DNA of 6,677 nt, taken from Flavobacteriaceae bacterium (GTDB lineage Bacteria > Bacteroidota > Bacteroidia > Flavobacteriales > Flavobacteriaceae). This document shows positions 6,204 through 6,677 of the stretch, piece by piece. A model generated the notes under the pieces. It made no database searches. It worked only from the letters and a program-made list of their open reading frames with translations, and had not been told where the DNA came from. The stretch lies in assembly GCA_013214425.1 (NCBI GenBank), contig JABSPN010000171.1, positions 1-6,677 of the forward strand, in the 5' to 3' direction. The stretch's first letter is position 1. Each line of letters begins with the position of its first letter. The position numbers were made by a program, and so were the translations under genes.

Positions 6204-6677
6204 TGTCTGTAAAAGCAAAAAAACATTTGGGACAGCACTTTTTGAATGATGAAAACATCGCTCAAAAAATAGCCGATTCTCTATTATTAAACGGCTATAA
6301 AGATGTGCTGGAAATTGGCCCAGGAATGGGTGTACTCACTAAATATTTGCTTGAAAAAGACATCGATCTAACCGTTATAGAATTAGATTCAGAGTCTGTA
6401 GAATATTTACAAACCAACTATTTAAACAAGAAGTTCACTATTCTAAATGAAGACTTTTTAAAATACGATATTAAAAGTGTTTTTCAGGATAGACCTTTCT
6501 CTATAATAGGAAACTTCCCATATAATATTTCCAGTCAGATCTTATTCAAAACTTTAGAGTTACGAGATCAGATCCCTGAATTCTCCGGAATGTTTCAAAA
6601 AGAAGTTGCAAAGCGAATTTGCGAAGGACCCGGAAGTAAAATTTACGGAGTAACTAGTGTGCTAACGCAGGCCTTTT
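6203..6677 (+). CDS. rsmA: 16S rRNA (A1518/A1519) dimethyltransferase RsmA/KsgA (3' end cut by window)
   Basis: RsmA (KsgA) uses S-adenosylmethionine to dimethylate two adjacent adenines near the 3' end of 16S rRNA, a late step in 30S subunit assembly. The frame runs open from the ATG at 6203 to the window edge, giving 158 of roughly 260-270 expected residues. Visible motifs in order are LGQHFL (9-14), the SAM-binding motif I LEIGPGMGVLT (36-46), the acidic end of strand 2 VIELD (58-62), NEDFL (82-86) with the adenine-contacting Asp, and the motif IV NFPYNIS (104-110), where NFPY replaces the NLPY of Escherichia coli as is usual in Bacteroidota. EVAKRI (134-139) follows, as expected. The start overlaps the upstream stop by one base. 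The C-terminal rRNA-binding helical domain lies outside the window. Confidence 0.97.
   Translation, partial: MSVKAKKHLGQHFLNDENIAQKIADSLLLNGYKDVLEIGPGMGVLTKYLLEKDIDLTVIELDSESVEYLQTNYLNKKFTILNEDFLKYDIKSVFQDRPFSIIGNFPYNISSQILFKTLELRDQIPEFSGMFQKEVAKRICEGPGSKIYGVTSVLTQAF

Noticed and set aside
1..6677. Defence system, mobile island, CRISPR or toxin-antitoxin module
   Set aside because: All genes are in one direction, tightly spaced and mostly housekeeping. There are no transposase, integrase, spacer-repeat or antitoxin-like signals and no obvious change in base composition.

Overview
The window looks like a stretch of a marine-type Flavobacteriaceae (Bacteroidota) chromosome. It is AT-rich and densely coding, and all genes lie on the + strand. 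No start codon has a convincing Shine-Dalgarno sequence. Two candidate promoters fit the Bacteroidota -7 element TAnnTTTG, and the proteins look flavobacterial throughout. Seven genes are supported, the first and last cut by the window edges. No RNA gene, insertion sequence, CRISPR array or attachment site was seen.

Region 1 (1-2133) is a two-gene unit. The 3' part of ribF (FMN/FAD synthesis) overlaps by 8 bases an integral membrane protein of 451 residues that resembles animal vitamin K-dependent gamma-glutamyl carboxylase (HTTM/VKG_Carbox family). The resemblance includes the catalytic-lysine region and the soluble C-terminal domain. This is the most interesting gene here, because its bacterial role is unknown.

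Region 2 (2134-2326) is the only sizeable intergenic gap (193 bases). It holds a small AT-only hairpin at the stop codon, a 43-base inverted repeat enclosing what looks like a degenerate copy of a common Bacteroidota intergenic repeat (GTCATACTGAGC...GAAGT), and a possible promoter for serS.

Region 3 (2327-6677) holds serS (seryl-tRNA synthetase), a secreted or lipid-free exported TPR protein, a DUF4286 protein, a small two-helix membrane protein with a PH-like tail, and the start of rsmA (16S rRNA dimethyladenosine methyltransferase). Spacing from the TPR gene onward is tight (22 bases, 3 bases, then a 1-base TAATG overlap), so these genes probably share a transcript. serS and rsmA both serve translation. 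The three genes between them have no established link to it beyond position.

Apart from the carboxylase-like protein, the window is conserved housekeeping sequence. I found no defence system, mobile island or other exotic module.
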